Origin: Brachionus manjavacas
Lineage: Eukaryota > Rotifera > Eurotatoria > Ploima > Brachionidae
DNA length: 64,000 nt
Direction of reading: 5' to 3'
Assembly (NCBI GenBank): GCA_019054805.1
Contig: JAHQIY010000008.1
Span: 2,341,501 to 2,405,500, forward strand
In this document: positions 28,001 through 36,007 of the stretch, in pieces
How positions within the stretch are numbered: the first letter of the stretch is position 1
Layout of the letters: each line of letters starts with the position of its first letter
Notes under the pieces: model-generated
What the model saw: only the letters and a program-made list of their open reading frames with translations
The model's database searches: none
What the model was told of the DNA's origin: nothing
Program-made: the position numbers and the translations under genes

Positions 28001-30324
28001 AAATTTTTTTTTTTCAGCTAATTTTTCAAATAATATAAAAGTTTTTGCCTTAATTAATAATAAATGATAAAAAAAATACAATTTTTAAGATAGCATAGAA
28101 TAGCATATTTAAGCAAATTTTTTTTTTTAATAAATTTATTCTGAAATTTCTGGTAGCTAAAATTTAAAAGTCTTTGACTTTAAACCAACTCTGTTTTTGC
28201 CTTAATAATTTTTCTTTGTTAGAGTTTCAAAAAATATTTTATGTTGCTTTCAATTACAAATTAAATTATTGCGACTGGTAATGGTCAGGTAAAAGTTTTT
28301 TATTTTTCAAAGATTCCATTAAATATTTTCTCAATTTTTTAAAAATCAAAATTCATTTTTGTTTATTTTTTAACTATTTTTAAAACATACTTGAATGACA
28401 TCTCTTTCGTGTACTCCTTCAAATACTTCTAAAAGTCTTAGTTTGGAGCCAATAGTGGTGCAGTGTTTAATGCTTAGATCTAAAATTCTAGATAATTCCC
28501 TTTCCAATTCCTTTAAAAAAAAAATAAATTTAAAAAAAAAAATTGATTAATTACTTTTATTGTTGTTCTTAGGTTAAAAAATGACACTTCAAAATTTTGT
28601 TCTTGATTATCGAAATTCATGACATCTTTAACATTATTTTGAAATTCGTTGATTGCTCTTTGATATTTGGCATGAATTTCTTGGGCCAAAAAGTCCATGT
28701 TTATGTTATCAGAGCCTCCGATAGAAACTGTTTTGGACAAAATTTGAAAATGTCTCATAGTTTGAACCAATTCAAGCACATCATTACATCTTTCCATGAA
28801 CACATTTAGATAATAAAAACAAGGATGATTTCTTCTGGGCCATGGACTATGCTCCCTCATTACTTCAAAGTCATCGTCTTCGTTCATATTTTGGCGATTA
28901 GCCGAGTAAAACTGAATCCACCAAATGTCTTTTTCGTTAAAATCAATTCTTTAAAAATTTTAAATTGAAAATAAAATTCAAAAAATCAATTTTCAACTAC
29001 TTTTTTTCCAGCTTGTGAAATTTAGAGTTTAATGCATCGGCCTTTTCTTTAAAATCTAGATACGTTCCTCTGAACATGGCACATATTCTCAATGCTTCTT
29101 TCAGCTTCGAATATGACTTTATGAAGATTTAAATTTAAACCAGAAAAAAAAACAAAAAAAGGTTTAATTTTACTCTTAATGGATCATCTAAAATATTGTT
29201 GCCGACCACATTTTTGGAAACGTAGACAATTTCGTTTGACAAGAATGAGAGCATATGCGCAAACCTTTCTTTCATGTGGTAGTATTTTGAATTTTGCCAG
29301 ATTAAAAGTAAAGTATGAAAAAGTCCAGTAAAAAGATACTGCGACTCGTCAACTAAATTGGCAATTTTAATCTTGTGCACCCACGGAGTTAAAGTACTAA
29401 TGTATCTGAGATTTACTTCAGCCGACTTTATAGCTAATTTAATTTCAGACTTGATAGAATTAAATGGCTGCAAATAAGCGCTGTTATTATTTTCCAAATT
29501 GATCAAAATATCTTTGACATGAGGTGCGTCTAGTTGAACTAATAAATTATTAAGTTTGTTAATGCAAGAAGTCCAAAGCTGAATTTCGTCTTTGGTGTAA
29601 AAATTAGAATTTGAATTCGAAATGTCTGGTTGCTGCTTTAGAGTTGTTTTGATCAATTTTTGCCAATTGATTAGCGTGGTTTCTAGAATGTGAAGTACTG
29701 ATAGACGTCTGTTGGGATTTGTGGCTGCTAATGCTAAAACATTTAGAGCTGGAAGTGGAAGTGAGACCGAGTCTTCGATGTGAGACTGAGCTACAGCCAC
29801 TTGGGACATAATTCGATGCATTAAGTCCATTAATTTGTCACTATTGTCCTCAACACATAAAAGTGGCATGAATACTTCACGAGTCATTAGGTCCATGTGT
29901 TCCAAAATTCTGTTCGATGACTCAAAATAAGTCACTTGGTTATCTGAAAGGATCAAATTTACAAAATGAAGTTCATTTTTGGAGAAGAATTTTACTCATG
30001 GTCTCGGGAGTGAGTTTTGAGGTATTGGAAATTTTTAGGAAAAAAATTCCCTTGTCTGAACTGTTCTCAGTGGTGCAAGCACGAGAAGCGATCAGATGCG
30101 TCGGAGACTTGGCATAAATATAGAGTTGCTTGACATCCTCATTGTTTAGAAATTCCATAACAATAAGTCTTTAAGAAGAGTTAATTAGGATTTATAGATT
30201 GGAATTTATGAAATAAATACTTGTTGTCTTCGTTTTCAATAAAATTTACTAGAGCTTCTCGTTTAGGATTTAAACAAGAAGCTATTCGTTTCTCTAACCA
30301 CTGATAGCGTGGATCAGATTCCAT
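1034..30324 (-). CDS. divergent axonemal-type dynein heavy chain, AAA1 degenerate
   Basis: A ~29 kb gene of roughly fifty exons coding for about 4,000 residues. The start at 30324 (MESDPRYQWLEKR) has an A-rich context (AAAATGG). The first exons give the N-terminal tail typical of DNAH proteins, including a KGIFFLK motif. Then follow the stem, linker (RLYLLTDEDMLEVL, compare FPRFYFLSDDELLEIL), AAA1-AAA4, a coiled-coil stalk with microtubule-binding region, AAA5-AAA6, the D6 region and the C-terminal domain, ending at 1034 after a Ser/Gln-rich tail of about 95 residues. Splice phases agree at every junction I checked (exons 30221-30324, 29996-30168, 29174-29943, 21800-22352, 1034-1511 and others), and I saw no in-frame stop. 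AAA1 has lost its P-loop and Walker B residues and AAA4 its P-loop, while AAA2 and AAA3 keep Walker A. Family membership is certain. Which DNAH class it belongs to, or whether it is DNHD1-like, is unresolved. A role in cilia is inferred from the family and the X-box at 30449. Confidence 0.93.
1973..2044 (-). tRNA. tRNA-Gln (UUG), intronic
   Basis: Identical 72 nt tRNA-Gln with anticodon TTG. It lies inside a dynein intron on the same strand as dynein. Its 3' flank (TTTCGAATTT) matches that of the copies at 462 and 4972. Confidence 0.96.
2186..2257 (-). tRNA. tRNA-Gln (UUG), intronic
   Basis: Identical 72 nt tRNA-Gln with anticodon TTG, the second gene of duplicated block copy A. Its flanks are of the TTTACATTTTTT type shared with the copies at 875 and 5184. 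Confidence 0.96.
2391..3270. mobile_element. ~0.88 kb TIR DNA element in dynein intron
   Basis: About 65 bp at the left edge (2395-2460) is the reverse complement of the right edge (3199-3270) with few mismatches; both share the core TTAATCTCGGGTTTTTCAAA and the outer CCGTATCCGAA. This is the structure of a terminal-inverted-repeat DNA transposon. No recognisable transposase lies inside, so it is probably non-autonomous. It inserted in the same intron as tRNA block copy A. Confidence 0.75.
2649..2982 (+). CDS. possible two-exon 74-residue ORF inside TIR element
   Basis: An ATG at 2649 opens 26 codons (MPRQTRDFNRRITTSK...) up to a possible GTTAAT donor at 2727. A possible acceptor at 2835 then opens 49 codons ending ...KKAFWRQYS and a stop at 2982. 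Both exons are phase 0 and the product is basic. No family was recognised. It could be a captured or decayed element gene, or chance. Confidence 0.22.
3432..3534. repeat. short MITE-like repeat
   Basis: The edges CAGAATTGTTTAAAAGTC and GACTTTTTAACGACTCT are imperfect inverted repeats. Inside is a run of GACTTGGACATGACTTGAGACTTGTGAC type. A relative with the same edges and GACTTG-rich core lies at 20882-20975 in another dynein intron. Confidence 0.45.
4972..5043 (-). tRNA. tRNA-Gln (UUG), intronic
   Basis: Identical 72 nt tRNA-Gln with anticodon TTG, the first gene of block copy B and equivalent to the copy at 1973. Confidence 0.96.
5184..5255 (-). tRNA. tRNA-Gln (UUG), intronic
   Basis: Identical 72 nt tRNA-Gln with anticodon TTG, the second gene of block copy B and equivalent to the copy at 2186. 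Confidence 0.96.
5805..6515. mobile_element. ~0.7 kb TIR element with decayed ORF
   Basis: The left edge (TATACGAGGATACATAAAATG then TATGTATCCTTCGG) is the imperfect inverted repeat of the right edge (CGAAAGGATACATAAAATATG then CTCGTATA). The interior (about 5989-6236, plus) reads as a broken ORF with one internal stop, containing LLLSIPGVSEP and QSERVLHLS. That faintly recalls the C-terminal end of hAT transposases; the assignment is weak. Confidence 0.55.
6555..7381 (+). mobile_element. pogo/Tigger-like transposon relic
   Basis: The left end starts CAGTCGAGTC followed by TTATAGCGATATTCGC and TATAACGA; the right end finishes AGACTCGACTT. These are typical pogo/Tigger-type termini. The ORF ending at 7062 (plus) encodes a CENP-B/Tc5-type helix-turn-helix pair: NNLTVTELVKKYNRPQSTVS, then KIEEGLDHWFKSVMSYK and GPLIQAQAIKYAM. 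It stops before any DDE domain, so the copy is internally deleted and inactive. It sits in a dynein intron, opposite to the gene. Confidence 0.8.
7919..11350 (-). other. dynein segment: AAA5 end, AAA6 and D6 region
   Basis: The exon at about 11140-11340 contains ENGTIIEFSGKHPPIIYDPF and NWVLKK, equivalent to ENGxIxxxxxRWPLxIDPQxQAxxWI. The next gives SGGQTLYTNCTEIDSILLPL, then FCNPQFQMYFETSIP (the NPxFRLYLTTK motif), then AAA6 helices. The large exon at about 7924-8755 has RLYLLTLICFYIKSEEK, VPNWIPKDNWNDLLAMS, FRKLILHKVLRPDTYIIVL and VKDGFVLLKNIHLA, all hallmarks of the Dynein_heavy region. An intron of about 1 kb (9000-10050) shows nothing recognisable. Confidence 0.88.
8956..10050. other. 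large dynein intron, nothing recognised
   Basis: AT-rich intron between AAA6-region exons. I saw no coding remnant, tRNA or clear inverted repeat. Confidence 0.5.
11352..12388. other. large dynein intron, nothing recognised
   Basis: AT-rich intron of about 1 kb separating the acidic-insert exon from the following AAA5 exon. No gene or clear repeat was seen. Confidence 0.5.
12389..12630 (-). other. dynein segment: acidic low-complexity insert exon
   Basis: A whole exon of about 80 codons (VPSTEMNEENKQDEESQ... to TTMSRIS), dominated by Glu, Asp, Asn and Lys. The phase-1 acceptor and phase-0 donor (GTAATT) fit the flanking exons. It interrupts AAA5 between FASDQITNEPFIG and the exon starting HNEIGDYYV. 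Dyneins I know have no such insert there. Confidence 0.7.
12670..14820 (-). other. dynein segment: stalk and start of AAA5
   Basis: The exons at about 14460-14820 and 14113-14440 give the first coiled-coil helix and the IQKPDSKMEDILAAVIMIC region. The exon at 12679-13513 supplies the microtubule-binding region (DRFLEELQSFD, LEALRTLNQWIKGVLRYH) and the second coiled-coil helix (VKPLHKKVEEIEKEVKEADQ onward). AAA5 then begins with PGASALASGFLIYLGPY. Stalk length looks normal, so microtubule binding may be kept even though AAA1 is degenerate. Confidence 0.85.
14960..17105 (-). other. dynein segment: AAA4 without a P-loop
   Basis: The exon at about 15190-16197 (LHYIFTLRALTSLFRHM, WLYGQRMIDTVDVERY, FIDGYEPTDD) is the D4/AAA4 region. 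Where AAA4 normally has GxGGSGKQS the protein reads VADGGISPF (about 15581-15610), with no Lys-Ser/Thr. The Walker B area reads MLCLTEEEMDQKEFLAYI, keeping a TxxEM/DxxFL-like frame. The next exon (about 14960-15142) gives NIELIWIQHW-type sequence matching the CTTIDWFxxWP motif. A short exon of the region lies at 17025-17105. Confidence 0.82.
16332..16568. repeat. 237 bp MITE with 45 bp inverted ends
   Basis: The left arm 16332-16376 (ACAATGAGCGTATTTTTATA...) and right arm 16524-16568 are near-perfect inverted repeats; both contain TTGTGTTCTTTG. The element lies in the intron between AAA4 exons and has no coding capacity. Confidence 0.8.
17110..17960. other. dynein intron
   Basis: An ~850 bp AT-rich intron between the AAA3 and AAA4 exons. 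The only structure seen is the perfect hairpin at 17543-17604. Confidence 0.5.
17543..17604. repeat. perfect 23 bp hairpin
   Basis: TTAACTAAATATTCAATTTG followed by ACT (17543-17565) is exactly the reverse complement of 17582-17604, with a 16 nt loop. It is probably a fold-back remnant of a small TIR element. Confidence 0.8.
17964..18600 (-). other. dynein segment: AAA3 with intact Walker A and B
   Basis: The Walker A motif GEAGTGKTS is encoded at 18381-18407. Walker B reads YCFIDDIHQ, matching the VFVDDLNMP consensus of AAA3. The RQTAVEFLRQHLD helix and LKHFHVVAQHFP match the PPIELLRQWLD and FTRHFNIISI positions. The GGGR loop of normal dyneins is absent. In known dyneins AAA3 is a regulatory ATPase. 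Confidence 0.87.
18640..19890 (-). other. dynein segment: AAA2 with intact Walker A
   Basis: Walker A GKSGIGKTS is encoded at 19614-19640 in the exon LLLIGKSGIGKTSLLKTA. Following exons give FESLFTNEHLFLNQ and LKLVWESDDLSNLSPSVIS, matching the NSVLDDNKxLTLxNGE and FExDDLSQASPATVSR motifs of AAA2. The usual Walker B VFDGPVD is replaced by LLHVVGES. Confidence 0.85.
19920..21320. other. large dynein intron with a small MITE
   Basis: A 1.4 kb intron within the AAA1/AAA2 region. A GACTTG-rich short repeat with inverted edges lies at 20882-20975 (relative of 3432-3534). Nothing else was recognised. Confidence 0.5.
21320..22861 (-). other. dynein segment: AAA1 with destroyed ATP site
   Basis: The exon 22400-22861 (FEINYGFQYFSC...SSSLLHGKK) splices phase 0 to the exon 21800-22352 (NKSLLRCLSQFLGYENNF). 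The P-loop position thus reads HGKKNKSLL instead of GPAGTGKTE: two residues shorter, with no second glycine. Walker B reads YWITFMNLNNL (about 22196-22224) instead of WACFDEFNRI, losing the Asp-Glu pair. Sensor 1 reads YFATIEPSN instead of VFITMNPGY. YGFQYF, FYLCSEY and NEILRIVKIYN align well to AAA1, so this is a true AAA1 that has decayed, not a missing exon. Confidence 0.88.
22862..25200 (-). other. dynein segment: linker (DHC_N2)
   Basis: Exons read RGCEYERAFKLIDSFNEKYD, NEWKSIRWQKVNIK, AMRTRHWKQLIRISGG (compare LRxRHWxxL), DLSIEQTIKTYEEIW, LQNIEAILYEWNKVQLKWKR and RLYLLTDEDMLEVLCCGSNL. These are the ordered signatures of the linker. A Ser/Arg-rich loop (DRRSSQSRIG, STKSTKRLSIGS) at about 24180-24300 replaces part of the segment after the EEIW helix. 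Confidence 0.88.
26400..30324 (-). other. dynein segment: N-terminal tail and stem (DHC_N1)
   Basis: The tail includes LIVMEFLNNEDVKQLY, KGIFFLKISNTSKLTPETM, MTREVFMPLLCVED and SLPLPALNVLALAATN, equivalent to the opening domain of DNAH outer-arm and related heavy chains. Stem exons follow with WLMNEMLKEFSNVKQLA, LEQRIKVPMEKFSHLYP and FLKEIHYLEMPPF, matching DHC_N1. The exon 29174-29943 alone is 770 bp. An intron at 27870-28390 is empty AT-rich DNA. Confidence 0.86.
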
Positions 30325-30448
30325 TTTTGATCTAATTTATCTTTTTTTTTGTATAATCTTAATTTTTATTCAATTTTCAAAATTCAAAAGTTATTTTTTT
30401 TCAAACATAGTAACTAAACGTTATTTGTGTTAAGTTTTTTTTCTAAGT

Positions 30449-30462
30449 GTTACCATGGAAAC
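30449..30462. promoter_or_regulatory. RFX X-box upstream of dynein
   Basis: GTTACCATGGAAAC fits the 14 bp X-box consensus (GTTNCCATGGNAAC) at every defined position and is near-palindromic. It lies 125-138 bp upstream of the dynein ATG, in the distance range usual for RFX-driven cilia genes in nematodes and flies. RFX binding is inferred from sequence only. Confidence 0.75.
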
Positions 30463-31238
30463 CAAGTGTCGAAAGCTATAATAAGCTTAATTTGTATTTT
30501 TAAAATATGTTCATTTCTTAAATAAATAGCTGTTAAACACGTATTTAAATTCAAATATATAAATATTTAATATTTAAAAATTTAGATAACATAAACAATT
30601 AAATTTAGCATATTACTAAAGGAATTTTTTTTGGTTCAGTATTTGCGCTATATTTAATTAGAGCCTTGGCCTCTGAAAATTTTGAGCAAGAGATGCCAAG
30701 CTTAAAAATTCATGCAAGTTGAATTTTTTGATTTCTTGAATTGATGAGCTGATTTTTCTTAGTAATAATTTTTGTCCTAGAATTTAAAATTTTAAATCAA
30801 TTAATTAAATTTTTTTAAATCAAATTAAGGAGAATGTATTTGCTTAATTGGTATCATATGATTAGTATTTTGTTTACGGATTTAATTTTGAGTCTCTATA
30901 ATTTAATTGTTTTTCTAAAAAAAACTAGCTAAAATAAAATAAAAAAATTTTATCTTTGTTATTTAATTAGTAAATTTCTTCAATCAGATAAAATTTTTTT
31001 AAATTTCTGCAAAAATGTATAAAATTTTGAACTATGTCATATTTATTAGACAAATAAAATAGTTCAACAAAAAAAGAAATCATTTTGAATCCATCAAAGA
31101 CGTACATAAAAAAAAGCTAATTTTTTAAAAAAAGACTTTGAAATTTAGTTGTTTTGAATTTTGTTAATTTTTTGTATTTTTCAATTAATAAAAGTAAAAT
31201 TACAACGTTAAAATGGAAATTTAAATGTAAAAATAATT
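30463..31238. other. upstream intergenic DNA
   Basis: AT-rich DNA between the dynein promoter and the first copy of the 1.2 kb TIR element. No gene seen. Confidence 0.5.
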
Positions 31239-32506
31239 GGTTTAATTTTTTGTGTCTGAATTACAAAATGTATCAAATGTTGAAATAACATTAAAAAAGT
31301 GAGATGTTTCAAATTATTTTTTCAGTCGCAAATAAAAAAATAATTTTAAGTTAATATTGCAAGCATTTTCATTAAACCCTTTAGTGAAATCGAAGAGTTT
31401 AATTTTTATTTTAAAATCTGAACAAAATATTGAAAATTCTTTTTTAAATTTTAAATAATTCATTTATTTATTTTTTCCCGAGCAAATGCTCATTCAGACT
31501 AGAAACATATGAAAAAACTAAAAACACAGTTAAATAATAAAAAATTTAATAATAAAAAAGAATAAAAATGAGCATTAAAAAGAAAAAAAAATAGATAAAT
31601 AATTCATTTTGATTAAATTTTATATTCAATCATTAAAAAACTTGATCTAGTGGGTTAGGTGAACAATAGTTCACTTATTATTCGAAATATTTTGTTAAAA
31701 ATTTATTAGAATGTCTTTTTCTCGAAACTGATATAAAGATTAGTTAATAATTATTTTATTTTAATTTGAAGGAGCTTTAGAAATAGTTAAGCATTTTCTA
31801 TGATCTGGTTGACTTGGTATTACTCTTTCTATAATCCCAAATACCTAAATGCGCTCTTTACTTAAATCTTTGCCTTTCAGCATAAAATAATAAAAATTAA
31901 AGAAAATTAAAATTTAATTTTTCACCCATTAAGTGTTTGACTTTGGGGGACAAAGATTCATCTATTCGCAAAATTTACCTACTCCTCCAAACTTTAAATT
32001 TTCCATGTAATTATTTATTCTATCTTATTTTTATCATTACATTAGCTTTTTTCTAAATAGATGAAAAAATTTCAAAATAGGTGAACAATTTTTAGATTAG
32101 GTCAACTGAAAATTTATAAAACCCGAGAACAAGAATCGTTCCAGTAACGGGTTAAACATAGTTTACCTAACGAACTAGACCCGAAAAACTTTGTTTTCTT
32201 CTCATAAAATTTTGACTATAATGATAATTTACTTTCGTTTGGTACATTCTAGTAAATACTTAATTTATGAAAAAAAGAAAAGAGAGCGTAGTTAGTTTTT
32301 TAAACTACAAATTTTGTCTTAAAGGATCATCATATCACATACCCAGAGTCAAAATTTATGAAAAAAAAACTAAGTTTTTCATGTTTGCATTACCAACTTA
32401 AAATTATTTTTTTTTAAACTGAAAAATAAATTTGAAACATCGCACTTTTTCAATGTTATTTCTACATTGGATACCTTTTGTAATTCAGACACAAAATAAT
32501 TAAACC
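31239..32506. mobile_element. 1.27 kb TIR element, copy 1
   Basis: It starts GGTTTAATTTTTTGTGTCTG and ends with the reverse complement. The inverted termini extend about 130 bp with mismatches (AAGTGAGATGTTTCAAATT versus AAGTGCGATGTTTCAAATT). The full sequence recurs in opposite orientation at 37094-38276. Copy 1 carries about 85 bp (near 32040-32125) that copy 2 lacks. There is no ORF of note, so it is a non-autonomous DNA transposon. Confidence 0.85.
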
Positions 32507-34394
32507 ATTTCAAATGTTATTTATTTAATAACCAAGTAGAAAACTGGAATTTTCTTAAATACAATTTTCTGTTTCCCAATTTCTCTTTCAAACCAGACTG
32601 AGCTTCTTTGAAAAGGCAAGCAATGAAACTTGCTTGATGTGATGCATGTCGAGTCGCATATTGACGTCGTATGTGAACACTAGTCGAAGCTAATTTGTAT
32701 TTATGTAATGATGACAGTCTAATGTTTGATTCATTTTAATAAAAACCAAAATCACTGAATTAAATTGAGCCTCTTTTAAAAATTCAAAATTGTCTTTGAT
32801 TTATTTTATTTTATCCAATTTGAACTTCTGATTTTATTTAAACTGAAATTAATATTTAAATTAAAAAAATGATAAATTATTTTTATGTTTTGTTCATTAA
32901 ACCTTTAATCAATTTTCGACATGAGTTCAAATACGAAATTCATCTTATTTTACAAATGAATAAAATTATGTTCTTTTAATCAAAAATTTATCTTTCGTTA
33001 TAACTCATTGACAATTTTTTTCCATATTTTGCTCGATCATTTAATTCGAACCATCTCAAATTTATGAAGATGAATCACTTTATGTAACTAATTACTTTTT
33101 AATGTGTTGTCAATGCACTGTTTATCCTCTCAATGTGTTCAACATTATTGATCGATTCTTATTTTCTTGACATGTTACCTTCAATTCATTACCATATCTA
33201 GAAAATTTGTACCAGAAAATCGAGCTTGAATTATTTTTTATTCTTTCAAAACTAAAATGGTTTTCAAATTCTACATTTAGATTACATCGAGATCCATTGA
33301 ATTTATATATTTTTTAAATTTTATCAAATACAACTGGAAGGTGGTTATAGGCTAACCATTTCCTTATTATCAATGAAGTTTGGTGTCTTTCAAGACTTTT
33401 GTTTTGAGACTGCAGTTATCTAATATTTCAAATATTAGAATATCTTATCTAATATAATAAATATTAATAATCTTTCAAAAAGAATGTTTCGTAGAATTTG
33501 TATGTTTAGATTTTATTCACTTCTTTCAAAGTTTAATTTAAGAAAAATACTTATCAAAGAATTGAAACAGGTAACCTCTTTGAGCCAAATGTAAATAAAA
33601 ATTAGTAAAGATTATAATGATTTGAAATTTTTAACAAAAAATAATCTGAAAAAAATATTTTTTAATTAAATTTCATAAAAATTAAAAATAATTAATCATA
33701 TTGAGCTATAATAAAAAAAATCAAACACTTTATCAGCTTTTAAAATATAATTAATATATAATTATTTCATTAATTAAGTCATTAAACTATTAGGATTAGT
33801 TTTATTACACAATAATTAGTTCTGGATGCTTTTTCTGAATATTATGAAATAAAGTGACGTGGACAATTTAAAAATATAATTAAAAAATCCTGTTGTGACA
33901 GCAAATTCGATTTTATCTTAAGATTATGAAAATTGTTTAAATTAAAGATATAAAAAATAGCAGGAATTAAAACACCTTTATTATGCAATATTAGGTTTTT
34001 ACTTTTGAGATATATTGACTTTGCAGGATATGATCGCTAAGATAAAATATCAAAGTATATCTTAATCGCCTTTAAAACATAATCTCAAAACAAAATCTAC
34101 AAGAATAATGTTTGCGAAAGGTTTGTTCATTCGATAAACAAAAATAAAACATTAGATAACAAAAATTCTAAAATAAAACCTGTTAATTTATTTCTTATAA
34201 ATTGAAAATATCTTTAAATAAACTATTTAATAAAAGTGTCTATTTTGACAAATAAGCCACCAGGTAACAAGATTTGTGTTTGTAAAAATTTATCGCTTTC
34301 ACCTAAAATTTTAGGCTGTAACCTGCATATGATAATTTGGTCATTTAAAATATAAACTAAAGTTCTTAAATTTTTTGAACAATATTGTCTAATA

Positions 34395-34445
34395 TTTTTT
34401 TTTAATCAATTTGTTTTGTGTACCGAGCTAAAGCTCCTTCATAAT
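34395..34445 (-). mobile_element. non-LTR retrotransposon 3' end fragment
   Basis: Read on the minus strand it contains GAAGGAGCTTTAGCTCGGTA then CACAAAACAAAT. This matches the 3' terminus of the jockey-like element at 41255-41290 (GAAGGAGCTCTAGCTCGGTA then CAGAAAACAAAT). Confidence 0.5.
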
Positions 34446-34499
34446 AAGAATAATATATAAAATCAAAATAAATTGCTTTCTTACTATTTCTTATTTTTT

Positions 34500-34690
34500 T
34501 ACCTGAAGCTTCTACTTTGTAAACATGTGCCACATGAATCATTCTTTTTAAATGCCTTTTTATTTTTATTTTACTTTATTTTGATTTTTAGTTGAAATAA
34601 TTTTATCCTACTTTTTTGTTTAATCTAAAAGAGCTTTAGCTCGGTTATCTGTATTTATTTACTGAAAGCAAATATATAAAGTTAAATAAG
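34500..34690 (+). mobile_element. non-LTR retrotransposon 3' end, 5'-truncated
   Basis: It begins ACCTGAAGCTTCTACTTTGT, contains CATGTGCCACATG, and ends GAGCTTTAGCTCGGTTATCTG. These match, in the same order, the 3' region of the jockey-like element at 41075-41290, so this is a short 5'-truncated insertion of the same family. Confidence 0.55.
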
Positions 34691-35326
34691 TTAAAATAAA
34701 ATTATTATATTTATTTTATTAAAAAAAATAATAATAATAAGAAATATAATTAATTCAAAATTTCAATTAAATTTAAACAATGTAATAAAATAAAATGAAC
34801 ACTTAATGATCTTCGTTCAGAAAATTCGGCAAAGATCAAGCAAACGTGAGTATTTGTTAATTGCAGATTAGATGTTTACATTGATAGACAGGCAATATAT
34901 GACATGAATTTTGAAAGCTAATACTGACACTGAAGGTTTAGGTTGACAGATTAGCAGCTTGAGTATTGTGGTTTTTCTTTGATCATCAAAACAAGATCAC
35001 TAGCCGAACCGATTTTTAAATATTTACGTACTTAAAATATTTTAGCCTATTTAAGCCGGATTATGCAAGTCAGTTATTTTTAGAATTATTTGTCCGGAAA
35101 AATTGTCTGTTAAATATTTTTAAAAATTCCTGTTAACACCTTTTTTTTGACAAATTGAGTTACTTAATCTTAGCCATGCAAAATTTTAATTTAACTCAGA
35201 AATTTTCATCCACAATTTGACAAGACTGTTTCAAATTAGTGTTGTTACAGTGAAATGTAACTAATTGAAAAAATGCTATTTTTTTTAATCAAATTAACTT
35301 TAGATAAACCCAATCAAGATATAAAC

Positions 35327-35334
35327 TATAAATA
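35327..35334 (+). promoter_or_regulatory. TATA box of SH2 gene
   Basis: TATAAATA lies 52-59 bp upstream of the ATG at 35386, leaving room for a start site about 30 bp downstream and a short 5' leader. Confidence 0.5.
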
Positions 35335-35385
35335 CCTTCTTAAACTTCCGGACAGAATCAAAATCCAGTTCAATTTCAACACAAA

Positions 35386-35931
35386 ATGAAACAATCATTC
35401 ATCCAAAAGTTAAAAATTAAACTAAAATCTGAACAAAATCAAAATGTCCAAACCGAAAAGTTGCCAGTATGGTTTGTGGACAGCATGACTCGTGATCAAG
35501 CTGAACAAATGCTTATACCTAAAGAAATCGGATTGTTTGTTGTTCGCCGGAGTGAATCAATGTCTGATTGCTATGTACTATCTGTCAAAGTTCCTAAATA
35601 CATGAACTCAAACCAAGTCTCACATTTCTTGATTGTCAAAAGCAAAAAAGGATTTTTCATAAAAGGATCCATGCATAAACAATTCCAAGATATTAAATCC
35701 TTGGTCACTCATTGTTCTTTTATGCGTGATCTAATTCCGATATGCCTCAATTTAGATTATTACAATGACAATAAGCGCAAATTCAATGAGTTCATTTATT
35801 ATTTTAATAGTACTACATCTCTTGATTCATTATCTAGTTCTCATTCAGATTTCTCAGATCTAAACGAACTTGATATTCCACCTTCTAATTCTACATCGAA
35901 ATCAAGCGGTTGTTTCGATGATAGTTTCTGA
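35386..35931 (+). CDS. small SH2-domain protein
   Basis: An intronless gene of 181 residues with a single SH2 domain at about residues 28-125. It opens with WFVDSMTRDQAEQML. The phosphotyrosine-binding Arg is in GLFVVRRSES (equivalent to FLVRESES), the betaD His in SHFLIVKSKKGFFI, and the C-terminal helix region reads FQDIKSLVTHCSFM. The last ~55 residues are Ser-rich and disordered (TTSLDSLSSSHSDFSDL, ending SGCFDDSF), with no SH3 or kinase domain. It is therefore probably an adaptor-like or free SH2 protein binding phosphotyrosine sites in the cytoplasm. No orthologue was recognised. The gene has a TATA box at 35327 and AATAAA at 36002, and lies between two inverted copies of a TIR element. 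Its lack of introns contrasts with all neighbours and may mean a retroposed origin. Confidence 0.87.
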   Translation: MKQSFIQKLKIKLKSEQNQNVQTEKLPVWFVDSMTRDQAEQMLIPKEIGLFVVRRSESMSDCYVLSVKVPKYMNSNQVSHFLIVKSKKGFFIKGSMHKQFQDIKSLVTHCSFMRDLIPICLNLDYYNDNKRKFNEFIYYFNSTTSLDSLSSSHSDFSDLNELDIPPSNSTSKSSGCFDDSF

Positions 35932-36001
35932 AAAAATTATTGCTTATTTTTTTTCTAATTTTCTTCTAATTCAGTCCATTTTATTTATTAATTTTATATT
36001 G

Positions 36002-36007
36002 AATAAA
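36002..36007 (+). terminator. poly(A) signal of SH2 gene
   Basis: AATAAA about 70 bp after the SH2 stop codon, in a T/A-rich 3' end. Confidence 0.5.

Larger units (their letters stand above)
32507..35320. other. intergenic DNA upstream of SH2 gene
   Basis: AT-rich, with no coding exon recognised. It holds two short retrotransposon 3' ends (34395-34445 and 34500-34690) described separately. Confidence 0.5.
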
